Shown: piece by piece, positions 1 to 7,322 of the stretch
How positions within the stretch are numbered: the first letter of the stretch is position 1
Layout: the number at the start of each line of letters is the position of its first letter
Assembly: GCA_038204465.1 (NCBI GenBank)
Contig: JBBRCX010000075.1
Coordinates: 1-22,717, forward strand
Direction of reading: 5' to 3'
DNA: 22,717 nucleotides
Source: JBBRCX01 sp038204465
GTDB lineage: Bacteria > Planctomycetota > Phycisphaerae > Tepidisphaerales > Tepidisphaeraceae
The notes under the pieces: generated by a model
What the model was told of the DNA's origin: nothing
The model's input: the letters and a program-made list of their open reading frames with translations, nothing else
Databases searched by the model: none
Translations under genes and position numbers: made by a program

Positions 1-1188
1 GAGCGTGCGCGTCGGCTCGGAGCTGATGCCCAGGCGCGAGCGAACGTCGGCGCGGCCCTGGCGGGCGGCTTGATTGTCAGGGTCCAGGTCCAGCGCCTGC
101 GTGTAGAGGTTCTCGGCCTGGTTGTCCTGCTCGGCGGCGCGAGCCTTGTCGGCCTGTTCGACCAGCAGTTGCGCCTTGTACCGGTTCTGTTGCCGCTGAA
201 TTTCCTGCAACTGAACCGCGGCCTGCAGATCGCTCTGCGCGGTGCCACCCGAACCGCCGGCGACCGCACGAGCGCCGGGATCGCTGCCTGAAGGCGCCGT
301 GCCCGTATCCGCGGCGGCGACCGGCGGTGACACCGAAGGCTGAGCCGCCGCGGGCGCGGGCGCGCGGGCGCCTCGCGATGCATCGGCCTGCTCTTTCTTG
401 TCCATCCGCGCCAGGTACGTGCTGGGGCTGTCGCCTTCGAAAAGTCCCGGCTTGTAGCCGGCCGCCTGCGCTGCCTCGAAGTCACGGCGCGCGGCCTTCC
501 AATCGCCCTTGTTGTATTCCGCCCTGGCGCGCTTGTAGTACTGTTCCCCGGTCAGCTGCTCGCCGGCGATATCATCCGGCGCCTGAGCAGCATTGATCAC
601 GTTGGTGCGCGCGGCGCTGGGCACCGCCGCCTGCCGCTGCGCCGCGGCGCGGGTCCCGGGGTCGGCAAAGCGATTGTTGGCCGCCGACTTGAAATGCTGT
701 GCGGCCTCGAGCGGGCGGTTCTGCTGCGCCGCCCGCTCGCCCATTCTCAATTGCTCGCGGGCGTTGCGACACTCGTCGGCGCCCTTCTTCGCCTCAGATG
801 TCGCGGCAATGACCAGGTCGCGGTCTCGATTGCTCATCCCCGCAGTCTGCACTCCGGCGAGTGTTCGCTCGGCCTCTTCGTACTTTTGCTCCTTCAACTC
901 AGCCACACCCCGATGGAGCAACTGTCCTGCAGTGCGGCTCTCGTCAGCGGCGCTGGCCGGCGCGATTGAAGACGCGGGCTGATTGGCCGCAAGGTCCACC
1001 GTCGCCGCGGAGCGCGGCTGGCGGGCATAGAGCAGGGACAGCTGCCCCGCCGTCATGGGCAGCGCCATCGCGGCAGCCAGGCCGATCAAGGCGAGCTGCC
1101 GGCGCCGGTTCTGGTTTTTCCTGGAGTCATTACCTCGGGGAGTCTGGGCGGAGCCGCGGGAGGCGGGGCCTTGTCGGTCGGAGCACAC
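1..1188 (-). CDS. TPR-type protein, probable N-terminal part of a secretin-like envelope protein (3' end outside window)
   Basis: An open frame of 396 codons runs off the left edge with no stop. The start is GTG at 1186-1188, chosen because a perfect AGGAGG lies 6 bases upstream (1195-1200). The product has a basic N-terminus, one hydrophobic segment at about residues 31-54 (an uncleaved anchor or signal), then Ala/Gln/Glu-rich helical repeats. A TPR-like unit near the end of the visible part contains AENLYTQALDLDPDNQAARQ, and a Pro/Ala/Gly-rich linker lies at about residues 265-320. From knowledge of the group, Planctomycetota type II/III-secretion-like secretins often begin with such TPR helices, so the missing C-terminal part may be a secretin; that part is inference. 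It could equally be a plain periplasmic TPR scaffold. The coding call is firm; the functional label is tentative. Confidence 0.75.
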   Translation of the reverse strand, partial: MCSDRQGPASRGSAQTPRGNDSRKNQNRRRQLALIGLAAAMALPMTAGQLSLLYARQPRSAATVDLAANQPASSIAPASAADESRTAGQLLHRGVAELKEQKYEEAERTLAGVQTAGMSNRDRDLVIAATSEAKKGADECRNAREQLRMGERAAQQNRPLEAAQHFKSAANNRFADPGTRAAAQRQAAVPSAARTNVINAAQAPDDIAGEQLTGEQYYKRARAEYNKGDWKAARRDFEAAQAAGYKPGLFEGDSPSTYLARMDKKEQADASRGARAPAPAAAQPSVSPPVAAADTGTAPSGSDPGARAVAGGSGGTAQSDLQAAVQLQEIQRQQNRYKAQLLVEQADKARAAEQDNQAENLYTQALDLDPDNQAARQGRADVRSRLGISSEPTRTL

Positions 1189-1194
1189 GGGGTT

Positions 1195-1251
1195 CCTCCT
1201 TGGCGGAAAAGTTTCCGCCGCGGTAACCCGGCCGCACGCCACTGCGGCCGG
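1195..1251 (-). promoter_or_regulatory. Shine-Dalgarno plus two strong hairpins in the leader of the TPR/secretin-like gene
   Basis: AGGAGG (minus strand, 1195-1200) sits 6 bases before the GTG start. One base further upstream is a near-perfect inverted repeat, GGCGGAAA-AG-TTTCCGCC on the plus strand (1202-1219). Then comes CCGGCCGC, 8 bases, GCGGCCGG (1228-1251), a perfect 8-bp stem. In RNA the first hairpin would stack next to the ribosome binding site. Neither is followed by a T-run in the minus direction, so they are not simple terminators. A protein-binding palindrome is the alternative reading for 1202-1219. Confidence 0.55.
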
Positions 1252-1319
1252 TGAAACAAGCGCTACGACCCGCTGGGCATCGCCTGCCGCCCAACCCGCG
1301 CGGAAGCCATTCCACGTCG

Positions 1320-1450
1320 GGACAGCGGCAGTCGGCCTGTTGCGAATCGTCGGGGCATGCGCGGGAGAACCGGTCTGGTGAAAATCCTTGGTGTCCACTC
1401 TGACGGGAAGGCGCTCGTCTTCCCGCGAGGCTCCGTCAGGAGGAGACTCT
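1320..1450 (+). promoter_or_regulatory. Cobalamin-riboswitch-like element, probably degenerate or orphan
   Basis: On the plus strand several words typical of the cobalamin (RF00174) aptamer occur in the right order: GGGC then GGGAGAACCGGT (about 1355-1375), GGTGAAAATCC (1377-1387), CGGGAAGGCG (1404-1413), CCCGCGAG (1422-1429) and GTCAGGAGGAGACTCTGC (1435-1452). The highly conserved core CCCCGCAACTG is not present; only GGTGTCCACTCTGACG stands in its place, as if shortened. A nested stem (CTGACGG 1400-1406 with CCGTCAG 1433-1439; CGGGAAG 1404-1410 with CTTCCCG 1419-1425) is seen directly. No plus-strand gene follows for more than 2.7 kb, so if it is a riboswitch it is orphaned or decayed. The match is by eye only. 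Confidence 0.35.
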
Positions 1451-1452
1451 GC

Positions 1453-1511
1453 GTCGTTAGGCCGGCGCTGGCACTCGGCGAGTTGCCCGGCGACGCACGC
1501 ATCTTAACGAC
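1453..1511. repeat. Inverted repeat with 7-bp arms
   Basis: GTCGTTA (1453-1459) and TAACGAC (1505-1511) enclose 45 GC-rich bases with internal complementarity. It directly follows the riboswitch-like element, where an expression platform would lie if the element were read on the plus strand. There is no T-run, so it is not an obvious terminator. Confidence 0.35.
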
Positions 1512-1875
1512 CGGTGTGCGGGGCGGCGATACTTTGCCACCACCTGACGACAGGGGTCAGACGACCCGGGACGTCAGAGCGCCGGCAGGCGTGAGCCTGT
1601 GAGAGGCGGGCACGAGATCGTGGTCGGTAAGCATGCGAAACTTCGCCGGCAGCTGCCGGGGCTGGTCCGGCCGGAGTGTTTCCGTCGCCCGGCGCAGCAG
1701 CATCTCAACGATACCGCATTGCACCGAGCTACGCCGGGAGTCTAAGCGAACCGGTTTGGCCTTGCAAATAAAATCGTCCGTCGCTGAGAACGCGGATGGA
1801 CGCAGTGATGAATCAGATCTGGAGGGATCCCGCCCCGCCGGAATAGTGCTCTCGGTGGCTCGCCGCGCGCCTGCT
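1512..1875. other. Intergenic stretch without a recognised gene
   Basis: Open frames here on both strands have compositions typical of antisense or intergenic frames (Arg/Pro/Ser-rich, no domain signature) and none has a good ribosome binding site. A 12-base palindrome, CGGCAGCTGCCG, occurs near 1648-1659. I see no other interpretable feature. Confidence 0.5.
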
Positions 1876-2565
1876 TCACCGCATCGCATTCAAGTCCTGC
1901 CGGACATATTGCGGAATGAGCGCAACCAACTCTTCGATCCGCGCCATCTCATCGACCATCCCGCCTGGCGCGTATACGCCCTCCCGATGCAACAGAATAA
2001 CGTCGCCGGCGAATTGCCAGTCCCGGCTCGGCTGGCTTTGCAGGTACTCGATCATCCGCGGGTGGATCAGGTCGTATGCCCGCTTTCGATCAGAACAGGT
2101 CACATGGTAGCGGCGATTGAACTCTTCGGACTCAAAGTTGATGTCATCGAAGCCTGCCGCTTTCGCGAGCCGGTCGAGCACCCCTTCGGGGCGGAGCCGC
2201 GTTCTGGGAAGGACCAATGGAACGTGAGCGACGACGATGCCGACGTCATGCCGAGTCCGGTCGTCGCCGCTGCCGGTTGCGTAGTGGTAGTCGAATAACT
2301 CCCATTTGATCTCCCCGCGCCGGGCGTTCAGATAGTTGGTGCAGCGCCGGTTGCTTCCCTTCCCGAATGGAACGAATCCCTCGAAGCGATCGGCGGTTCC
2401 GCCCGGCGCGGAGTTGTAAAACTCAAACCCGATGCGTGAGGCAAGGGTGGCGAGCAGCCGGCGCCTGCGCTGGGACAGGGCGTATTGGACCCCCGCGCCG
2501 GCAATGCTGATGACGGCAAAGATCGCGAAGATCCACAGAGGATTGCCGACACTCAGATCATCCAC
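1876..2565 (-). CDS. Membrane-anchored protein of unknown function, resembling DUF3137-type proteins
   Basis: The 229-residue product begins with one transmembrane segment (about residues 9-30) followed by a short basic stretch QRRRR, then a soluble domain that would face the cytoplasm if the positive-inside rule holds. The soluble part has the look of the DUF3137-like group: a conserved opening RIGFEFYNSAPG, an aromatic strand KWELFDYHYATGSG, and a late FNRRYHVTCSDRKRAYDLIHP block before a charged C-terminus. No catalytic motif is evident. The start used is GTG at 2563-2565; the upstream sequence has only a weak G-rich ribosome site, so the start is uncertain by a few codons. It lies downstream of murA in the same direction but behind a strong terminator, so it is probably transcribed separately. 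Family assignment is from memory of sequence style. Confidence 0.7.
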   Translation of the reverse strand: MDDLSVGNPLWIFAIFAVISIAGAGVQYALSQRRRRLLATLASRIGFEFYNSAPGGTADRFEGFVPFGKGSNRRCTNYLNARRGEIKWELFDYHYATGSGDDRTRHDVGIVVAHVPLVLPRTRLRPEGVLDRLAKAAGFDDINFESEEFNRRYHVTCSDRKRAYDLIHPRMIEYLQSQPSRDWQFAGDVILLHREGVYAPGGMVDEMARIEELVALIPQYVRQDLNAMR

Positions 2566-2601
2566 CGCCGCATCGTAATCGTGGCGGTGGCGCAGCGCAT
2601 G

Positions 2602-2632
2602 AAAAAACCGGGACGACTGCGTCCCGGTTTTT
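2602..2632 (-). terminator. Rho-independent terminator of murA (potentially bidirectional)
   Basis: CCGGGAC (2608-2614), a six-base loop, then GTCCCGG (2621-2627), flanked by A6 on one side and T5 on the other, so the stem can extend through A-T pairs. On the minus strand the hairpin is followed by six T. It lies 22 bases past the murA stop. The symmetry would let it also work on the plus strand, although no plus-strand gene ends just upstream. Confidence 0.92.
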
Positions 2633-2654
2633 AAAAGTTGTGATGCCGAAGCGC

Positions 2655-3974
2655 CTAAGCCGCAGACGCCTTTTCCTTCACGCGCTGGATGTCCGCGCCG
2701 ACCGCCGCCAGCTTCTGCTCGATCTTTTCATAGCCGCGATCGATGTGATAGACGCGATCGATCTGGGTCGTGCCTCTTGCGACCAGTCCGGCCAGCACCA
2801 GCGCGGCCGAGGCGCGAAGATCGCTCGCCATGACGCTGGCTCCTTGAAGTTCCTTCACGCCCTGAATGATGGCGGTCGGCCCTTCCTTGCGGATCCGCGC
2901 GCCCATTCGATTGAGCTCGCCGACGTGCAGGAAGCGATCGGGGAAAATGCGCTCGGTGATGACGCTGATTCCGTCCCCCAGGCAGAGCAACGCCATGAGC
3001 TGCGCCTGCAGATCGGTCGGGAAGCCGGGATACGGCTGCGTGGTCATCTCCACGTTATTAATGCGCCGGGTGGACGAGACGAAGATCGTGCCGTTGCTGC
3101 GCTCGAGCTTCACGCCGACGTCGTTCAGGCGGTCGTCGACAGCAATCAGGTGGTCGAGGTTGCAGTTCTTCAGTTCGAGCTCGCCATTGGTAATGGCGGC
3201 GGCGATCATGAAGGTCCCGCACTCGATGCGGTCGGGGATGATGCGGTGCTCGACGCCGTGCAGTTTCTCAACGCCCTCGATGCGAATCTCGGGAGTGCCG
3301 TGGCCTTTGATCTTCGCGCCCATCTTGTTCAGCATGTCAGCGCAGTCGATCACCTCCGGCTCACAGGCGGCGCCGACCAGCACCGTTTCACCCTCGGCCA
3401 GGGCAGCGGCGCACATCACGTTGATGGTCCCCAATACGGTCGGACCCTGCGCGCCGCCGAGGTACATCCGGCAGCCTTTGAGCCGGCCATGCACTTCGCC
3501 GACCATGTTGCCGTTTTCGGTGCGGAACTCCGCGCCGAGCTTCTGCAGACCGCGGACGTGCAGGTCGACCGGGCGATCGCCGATGGCGCAGCCGCCCGGG
3601 ATGGAGACGACCGCCTTGCCGCGCTTGGCAAGCAGCGGTCCGAGCACGCAGATGCTGGCCCGCATCGTTTTCACGATGTTGTAGCGCGCCTCACACATCT
3701 TCTCGTCGGTGACTTCGATATCGAGCGGACCATCGAGCGCGGGCATGTCGCCGGGGGCGCGGCCGGTCGGCTCGTGCCGGTAAATGTGGCAGCCGAGCTC
3801 GCCGATCAGCTTCGACATCGAATCGATGTCGCTCAGCCGCGGGACGCCTTTCAGAGTGGTCTTGCCTTCGGCGAGCAGGCAGGCGGCCATGATCGGCAAC
3901 GCGCTGTTCTTGCTGCCGCTGATCTCGACTTTGCCTTTTAGCCGGCTTCCGCCCCGAATGAGGAAACTGTCCAT
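2655..3974 (-). CDS. murA: UDP-N-acetylglucosamine 1-carboxyvinyltransferase
   Basis: MurA transfers enolpyruvate from phosphoenolpyruvate to UDP-GlcNAc in the cytoplasm, the first committed step of peptidoglycan precursor synthesis. The 439-residue length is slightly above the usual 420. Key residues are present: Lys22-Asn23 in SGSKNSALP; the loop PGGCAIGDRPVDLH with the catalytic cysteine at residue 129 (Cys115 in E. coli numbering), so classical fosfomycin sensitivity is expected; YPGFPTDLQAQ with the catalytic Asp; and the late Arg in DLRASAALVLAGL. A small insertion at about residues 67-83 explains the extra length. The start ATG at 3972-3974 puts Lys22/Asn23 at the canonical positions. 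The ribosome site is weak (AAGGA about 12 bases upstream). Presence of murA fits the view that planctomycetes make peptidoglycan. A strong terminator follows. Confidence 0.97.
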   Translation of the reverse strand: MDSFLIRGGSRLKGKVEISGSKNSALPIMAACLLAEGKTTLKGVPRLSDIDSMSKLIGELGCHIYRHEPTGRAPGDMPALDGPLDIEVTDEKMCEARYNIVKTMRASICVLGPLLAKRGKAVVSIPGGCAIGDRPVDLHVRGLQKLGAEFRTENGNMVGEVHGRLKGCRMYLGGAQGPTVLGTINVMCAAALAEGETVLVGAACEPEVIDCADMLNKMGAKIKGHGTPEIRIEGVEKLHGVEHRIIPDRIECGTFMIAAAITNGELELKNCNLDHLIAVDDRLNDVGVKLERSNGTIFVSSTRRINNVEMTTQPYPGFPTDLQAQLMALLCLGDGISVITERIFPDRFLHVGELNRMGARIRKEGPTAIIQGVKELQGASVMASDLRASAALVLAGLVARGTTQIDRVYHIDRGYEKIEQKLAAVGADIQRVKEKASAA

Positions 3975-4273
3975 TTTTCAGCCCATCCTTGAGCCCGGGC
4001 CTTCGCCTGAACGAGAAGCCCGTGACCCGAAATGTTTCGCTGACACGGGCGATCAAGCCCGCGGCACAACATTCGGTCTATCGGCCGGTCCATCGGCCGA
4101 TTTCGAATTATCCCACAGTTCCAATAAATGCCCGGTTTATCGGTCGGCTTAAAGAGGTGAGCCGAACGATACCAGCAGTTACTATGAGACGCAGGACGAA
4201 CGATTGCAAGGCCGGGTTCGGACCGAATTTTGCGTCGCGGCTTTCATGCAAGTGGACCCAGGAGGTGAATTGA
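3975..4273. promoter_or_regulatory. Divergent intergenic region between murA and the first dioxygenase, with ATCGGYCGR repeats
   Basis: ATCGGCC (4080-4086) faces GGCCGAT (4095-4101) as an inverted repeat. The word ATCGGYCGR occurs in direct orientation three times, at about 4080, 4092 and 4139. This cluster lies between two divergent starts and could be an operator for either gene. AGGAGGTG at 4259-4266 is a perfect ribosome binding site for the gene starting at 4274. No convincing -35/-10 pair was found. Confidence 0.35.
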
Positions 4274-5041
4274 ATGGCGACTCGAGCGATGACGGATGAG
4301 CAGCGGTTGTTTTACGAGACAAACGGATACCTCGTGATACCCGGTGCGCTCTCGCCCACCGAGCTGGCCCGGGTGCGCGAGGCAGCGGACCGCGCCGAGG
4401 CGACCTGGCGGGCCGAACCGTCGCGACTAGGGTGGCGCAAGCCCAATATCGAGCAAGTCCTGGGGCCCATTGAGTATGACGACGTCTTCCTGGATCTGAT
4501 GGAGCACCCCAAGGTCTTTCCGATCGTGCGGGAAATCCTGGGAAATGACGTCTCGATGATCGACAACGACTACTTCATTTCGCCCCCGCGAACGAGCTCG
4601 CATGCGTCTTGGCATCACGACGTGGGGCTTCCGGGCGTCTATCACCCGCGCTCCACGCTTATGGTGAAGGTGTTCTGGCTGCTGAATGACGTCTCCCCCA
4701 ACGCAGGCCCCACCGCGGTGCTCCCCGGCTCCCACCGCTACCCGGAGAACTTCGTACTGCCCCAGGTGACCGATCCGGCCGACATGCCCGGACACGTGAA
4801 GATGGCATTCCCCGCCGGGACAGCCTGGTTCTTCAACGGCCGAACCCTCCATTCGGCCATGGACAATCAAAGCGACACCCGTCGCCGGGTCATCATCTAT
4901 AACTACGGTCACTTCTGGATGAAGATCTGGCAGGGCTACGAGCCCTCGCAGCGCCTTCGGGATAACGCGCGCACGGCGGTCCGCCGCCAGTTGCTTGGCA
5001 TGGGTGATGCGTATGAAACGTCGCTGAAGGATGGGGAGTAG
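4274..5041 (+). CDS. PhyH-family Fe(II)/2-oxoglutarate dioxygenase 1
   Basis: The 255-residue product has the PhyH (phytanoyl-CoA dioxygenase-like) layout: an N-terminal YETNGYLVIPGAL strand-helix, then a double-stranded beta-helix core. The iron ligands are visible as HxD in SWHHDVG (His114, Asp116) and a distal His193 in GRTLHSA. Arg203-205 after it are candidates for holding the 2-oxoglutarate carboxylate. LNDVSPNAGPTAVLPGSHR is the usual loop before the second half. These enzymes couple O2 and 2-oxoglutarate decarboxylation to hydroxylation of a small molecule in the cytoplasm; the substrate cannot be read from the sequence. The start is fixed by AGGAGGTG 8 bases upstream. It converges with the AraC gene at 5052, only 10 bases beyond its stop. 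Confidence 0.92.
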   Translation: MATRAMTDEQRLFYETNGYLVIPGALSPTELARVREAADRAEATWRAEPSRLGWRKPNIEQVLGPIEYDDVFLDLMEHPKVFPIVREILGNDVSMIDNDYFISPPRTSSHASWHHDVGLPGVYHPRSTLMVKVFWLLNDVSPNAGPTAVLPGSHRYPENFVLPQVTDPADMPGHVKMAFPAGTAWFFNGRTLHSAMDNQSDTRRRVIIYNYGHFWMKIWQGYEPSQRLRDNARTAVRRQLLGMGDAYETSLKDGE

Positions 5042-5051
5042 CAAAGGCCGG

Positions 5052-5894
5052 TCATTGAACGACGGCGTGCTTGCGCAGCCGGAACTGGCGGGGAGTGAGA
5101 CCGAAGCGCTCGTGGAAGAGGCGGTAGAAGTAGCCGAGGTTGCTCAGGCCGCAGTCGGTTGCAATCTGCAGAATGGGGCGGCCGCTCATCTGCAGTTGTT
5201 TTCCCGCGTGGTCGAGTCGCAGTTCGTTCACCAGGTCTGTGGTGGTCTTGTTGAAGTGCCGGCGCACGACGCGATTGAGATGCTCGGGACACCGATCGGC
5301 CAATCGCGCCAAAGCTGCGGTTCCCTCAGCAAAATGAGCAGGATCTGCGAAAGCGGCCAATGCTGCCCGCAGCCATTCCGGCATGGCCGACGGCGCCGGC
5401 TCGCTCGGCGCGGCAATGGCGCGCAGGAGGTCGAGCAGGAAGCAATCCAACTGCAGGCGCGACTGCGCCGCGGTGACCAGGCTGTCCGCGAAACGGCTGA
5501 CTGCGACCAGCGTCGCTGGATCGACGCGAACGGTGAGTGGTAAAGCTCCATCGCGCCAGGGAAACTGCTGCCCGTCCGCAAAGTATCGTTCGCGCAGCGC
5601 TCGAGGCACGGCGCTGGCGAACGCAACGTTGACCATCGTGAACCCCCGCGCGTCCTGAGCGAGAAAGCCGTGCCGGTCGGCGGCGCGGATGGCTACCAGG
5701 TCGCCGGCGATGAGCGGCAATCGCTTCGCGTTGATCAGGTGCACGCCTCGGCCGCGCTCGATCCAGAAGATCTCGGCGAAGTCGTGCGTGTGCACCGAAG
5801 GCGATTGCCCCCTCGCGTACTCGATCCGCGCGACGTGAAAGTGCCCGCCGGACGGTACGAAGTTTTTGAGCCGAAGTTTGGTGATGGCCTTCAA
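5052..5894 (-). CDS. AraC-family transcriptional regulator 1 (cupin sensor plus double HTH)
   Basis: The 280-residue product has an N-terminal cupin sensor (about residues 15-95, with HTHDFAEIFWIERGRG typical of the AraC ligand-binding fold) and a C-terminal double helix-turn-helix (about residues 190-275, ending DCGLSNLGYFYRLFHERFGLTPRQFR). It presumably binds a small molecule and activates nearby transcription. The gene is divergent from dioxygenase 2 (99 bases between starts) and convergent with dioxygenase 1. The start is TTG at 5892-5894: an in-frame stop lies only two codons upstream, there is no other start codon before the cupin, and no Shine-Dalgarno is visible. The start codon overlaps a candidate operator half-site, suggesting autoregulation. 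Family assignment is strong; the effector is unknown. Confidence 0.9.
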   Translation of the reverse strand: MKAITKLRLKNFVPSGGHFHVARIEYARGQSPSVHTHDFAEIFWIERGRGVHLINAKRLPLIAGDLVAIRAADRHGFLAQDARGFTMVNVAFASAVPRALRERYFADGQQFPWRDGALPLTVRVDPATLVAVSRFADSLVTAAQSRLQLDCFLLDLLRAIAAPSEPAPSAMPEWLRAALAAFADPAHFAEGTAALARLADRCPEHLNRVVRRHFNKTTTDLVNELRLDHAGKQLQMSGRPILQIATDCGLSNLGYFYRLFHERFGLTPRQFRLRKHAVVQ

Positions 5895-5966
5895 TTGTCA
5901 CTGGAGTGTAAGCTTTTATGCGGATTTGGCGAAGAATTGTCATTCGCGTCGTTATACGATTCTTCG
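5893..5966. promoter_or_regulatory. Candidate AraC operator region between regulator 1 and dioxygenase 2
   Basis: AATTGTCA occurs twice in the same orientation (5893-5900 and 5935-5942), 42 bases apart, which is four helical turns. An inverted repeat CGAAGAAT (5930-5937) / ATTCTTCG (5959-5966) overlaps the second copy. Direct half-sites on one helix face are the usual arrangement for AraC-family proteins. The first half-site covers the regulator's own start codon; the second precedes the dioxygenase start by about 50 bases. A clean -35/-10 pair was not identified. Confidence 0.5.
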
Positions 5967-5993
5967 AAGCAATCAAAAGTTACCGGAGCAACG

Positions 5994-6818
5994 ATGCCAG
6001 GCCGTCTATCGTCCCAGGATGTGGAGTTCTTCGGGCGCGAGGGATACGTGCTGCCGAAGGAGCCGCTTCTTCCGCAGCCGAAGTTCGACGCGCTCAAGCA
6101 GCATTTCGAACAGAAGCTTGTCGACTGGACCCGCGATTCCGGCGGGAAGTCGCCCGAGCATATGGACGTGCCGCATTTCACCGACACCAAGCTTTTCGAC
6201 TGGCTGTTCGCCGACGAAGTCCTGGACGCGGTCGAATCGCTGATCGGCCCGGACATCGCGCTGTGGTCAAGCCACTTCATCTGCAAGCCCGCCGGGACCG
6301 GCAAGCGCGTGCCGTGGCACGAGGACTCGGCCTATTGGGGCAAGGTGCTCGATCCGATGGAGGTCGTGACCGTCTGGCTCGCGATCGACCCCTCCACTGC
6401 GGCCAACGGTTGCATGCGCGTCATGCCGCGCACGCATCACAACGGCTACTCGGAATACGACACTGTGAAAGACGCCGATGCGAATGTCTTCGGCACCGAG
6501 ATCAGGAAGGAGACGCTGGACGAATCAAGGGCGGTCGATTTCGTGCTGGAGCCGAACCATTGCTCGATCCATCACGCGAAGCTGATTCATGGCTCCAACG
6601 CCAACACTAGCGCGATGCGGCGCTGCGGCTATACGATGCGTTACGTCCCCGCGAGCAGCAGATTTCGCCCCGCCGACCACTTCGGCGCCTTCCAGATTTA
6701 CCTCGCCCGAGGCCGCGACAAAGGCGGCAACCGCTACGGCGACCCGACCCGCGTCAATGAAGCATGGGTCAACGCCGACCAGGAAGCGCAGCGCAAAGCA
6801 AAGCTCTTGGCCGGGTAG
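5994..6818 (+). CDS. PhyH-family Fe(II)/2-oxoglutarate dioxygenase 2
   Basis: Start ATG at 5994 is preferred because GGAG lies 6 bases upstream and the PhyH domain begins at once (DVEFFGREGYVLP). The open frame extends upstream to 5670, but that part is antisense to the AraC gene. The 274-residue product shows the HxD iron motif in PWHEDSAYWG (His109, Asp111), the distal His199 in KLIHGSNANTS, and Arg209/Arg210 as candidate co-substrate ligands. The WLAIDPSTAANGCMRVMPRT segment matches the family's central strand and loop. It is more like the ectoine-hydroxylase/PhyH branch seen in marine bacteria than like dioxygenase 1, but the substrate is unknown. It is transcribed divergently from AraC regulator 1, which is the likely controller. 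Confidence 0.93.
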   Translation: MPGRLSSQDVEFFGREGYVLPKEPLLPQPKFDALKQHFEQKLVDWTRDSGGKSPEHMDVPHFTDTKLFDWLFADEVLDAVESLIGPDIALWSSHFICKPAGTGKRVPWHEDSAYWGKVLDPMEVVTVWLAIDPSTAANGCMRVMPRTHHNGYSEYDTVKDADANVFGTEIRKETLDESRAVDFVLEPNHCSIHHAKLIHGSNANTSAMRRCGYTMRYVPASSRFRPADHFGAFQIYLARGRDKGGNRYGDPTRVNEAWVNADQEAQRKAKLLAG

Positions 6819-6890
6819 AACGAGACTCGAGACAGCGCGATCCGCTCGCGTAGCGCGAATCCACCCACGCGCAACAGAAATGAACAAAGA

Positions 6891-6914
6891 CCCAGCGTCA
6901 GGAGAGACGCCGGG
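6891..6914 (-). terminator. Probable terminator downstream of the HU-like gene
   Basis: CCCAGCGTC (6891-6899), a six-base loop, then GACGCCGGG (6906-6914) forms an 8-pair stem with one mismatch. Read on the minus strand it is followed by TCTTTGTTCATTT, which is T-rich but interrupted. It lies 40 bases past the HU-like stop. It could serve the plus-strand gene ending at 6818 in the other direction less well. Confidence 0.55.
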
Positions 6915-6954
6915 CCACTGCTTTAGATTTCGCTCGTGATGGACGCCTGTTGTG

Positions 6955-7287
6955 CTAGGCGACCATTTCCTTGAGGCTCTTGAGCGGGCGCACCTTCACC
7001 ACCCGCCGGGCGGGCTTCGCCTTGAAGAGCTGCTCCTGCTTCGTGAATGGGTTGATCCCGGTGCGGGCCTTCACGGCCGGCTTGTTGATCACCACGATCT
7101 TCATCAGGCCCGGCACGGCGAACATGCCCGGTCCCTTCTTGCCGACGGCGCTCTTGATCTGGAGCGTGAGCGCCTCCAGAACCGCGGAGACTTGCTTGCG
7201 CGATAACCCCGTCTGCTCCGCCGCGCTCGTGAGAATCTGGCCCTTGGTCGGAGACTTGCCCGCTGACTTCCCGTTTGCTGATGCCAT
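6955..7287 (-). CDS. HU-family DNA-binding protein with a short basic N-terminal tail
   Basis: The 110-residue product has the bacterial HU/IHF fold: an N-terminal helical part (TKGQILTSAAEQTGLSRKQV, about residues 14-33) followed by the beta arms, recognisable from VGKKGPGMFAVPGL and the signature KARTGINPFTKQE around residues 74-86, and a Lys/Arg-rich end KAKPARRVVKVRPLK. Residues 1-13 are an extra Ser/Lys/Gly tail not found in E. coli HU (90 residues). Proteins of this kind are nucleoid architectural factors that bend DNA as dimers. The start ATG is preceded by AAGGAG with 9 bases spacing. It interrupts the dioxygenase cluster, so it may shape promoter DNA locally; that is speculation. Confidence 0.93.
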   Translation of the reverse strand: MASANGKSAGKSPTKGQILTSAAEQTGLSRKQVSAVLEALTLQIKSAVGKKGPGMFAVPGLMKIVVINKPAVKARTGINPFTKQEQLFKAKPARRVVKVRPLKSLKEMVA

Positions 7288-7322
7288 TTGAACTGGCTCC
7301 TTCCTTAAAGGAAACTTTCGAT

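Noticed and set aside
1189..1520. RNase P RNA, SRP RNA or tmRNA in the structured region
   Set aside because: Conserved words such as GAGGAAAGTCC or GGAAGGAAGCAGCC are absent on both strands.
1633..2298. Plus-strand open frame as a target gene of the riboswitch-like element
   Set aside because: It is largely antisense to the DUF3137-like gene, has no domain and no good ribosome site.
2640..3941. Long plus-strand open frame of 433 codons opposite murA
   Set aside because: It is the antisense of murA in a GC-rich genome; the product has no domain and is rich in Asp/Ala/His/Arg, as expected from antisense codons.
5670..5993. N-terminal extension of dioxygenase 2
   Set aside because: The extra 108 codons are antisense to the AraC gene; the ATG at 5994 has a ribosome site and the PhyH domain begins there.
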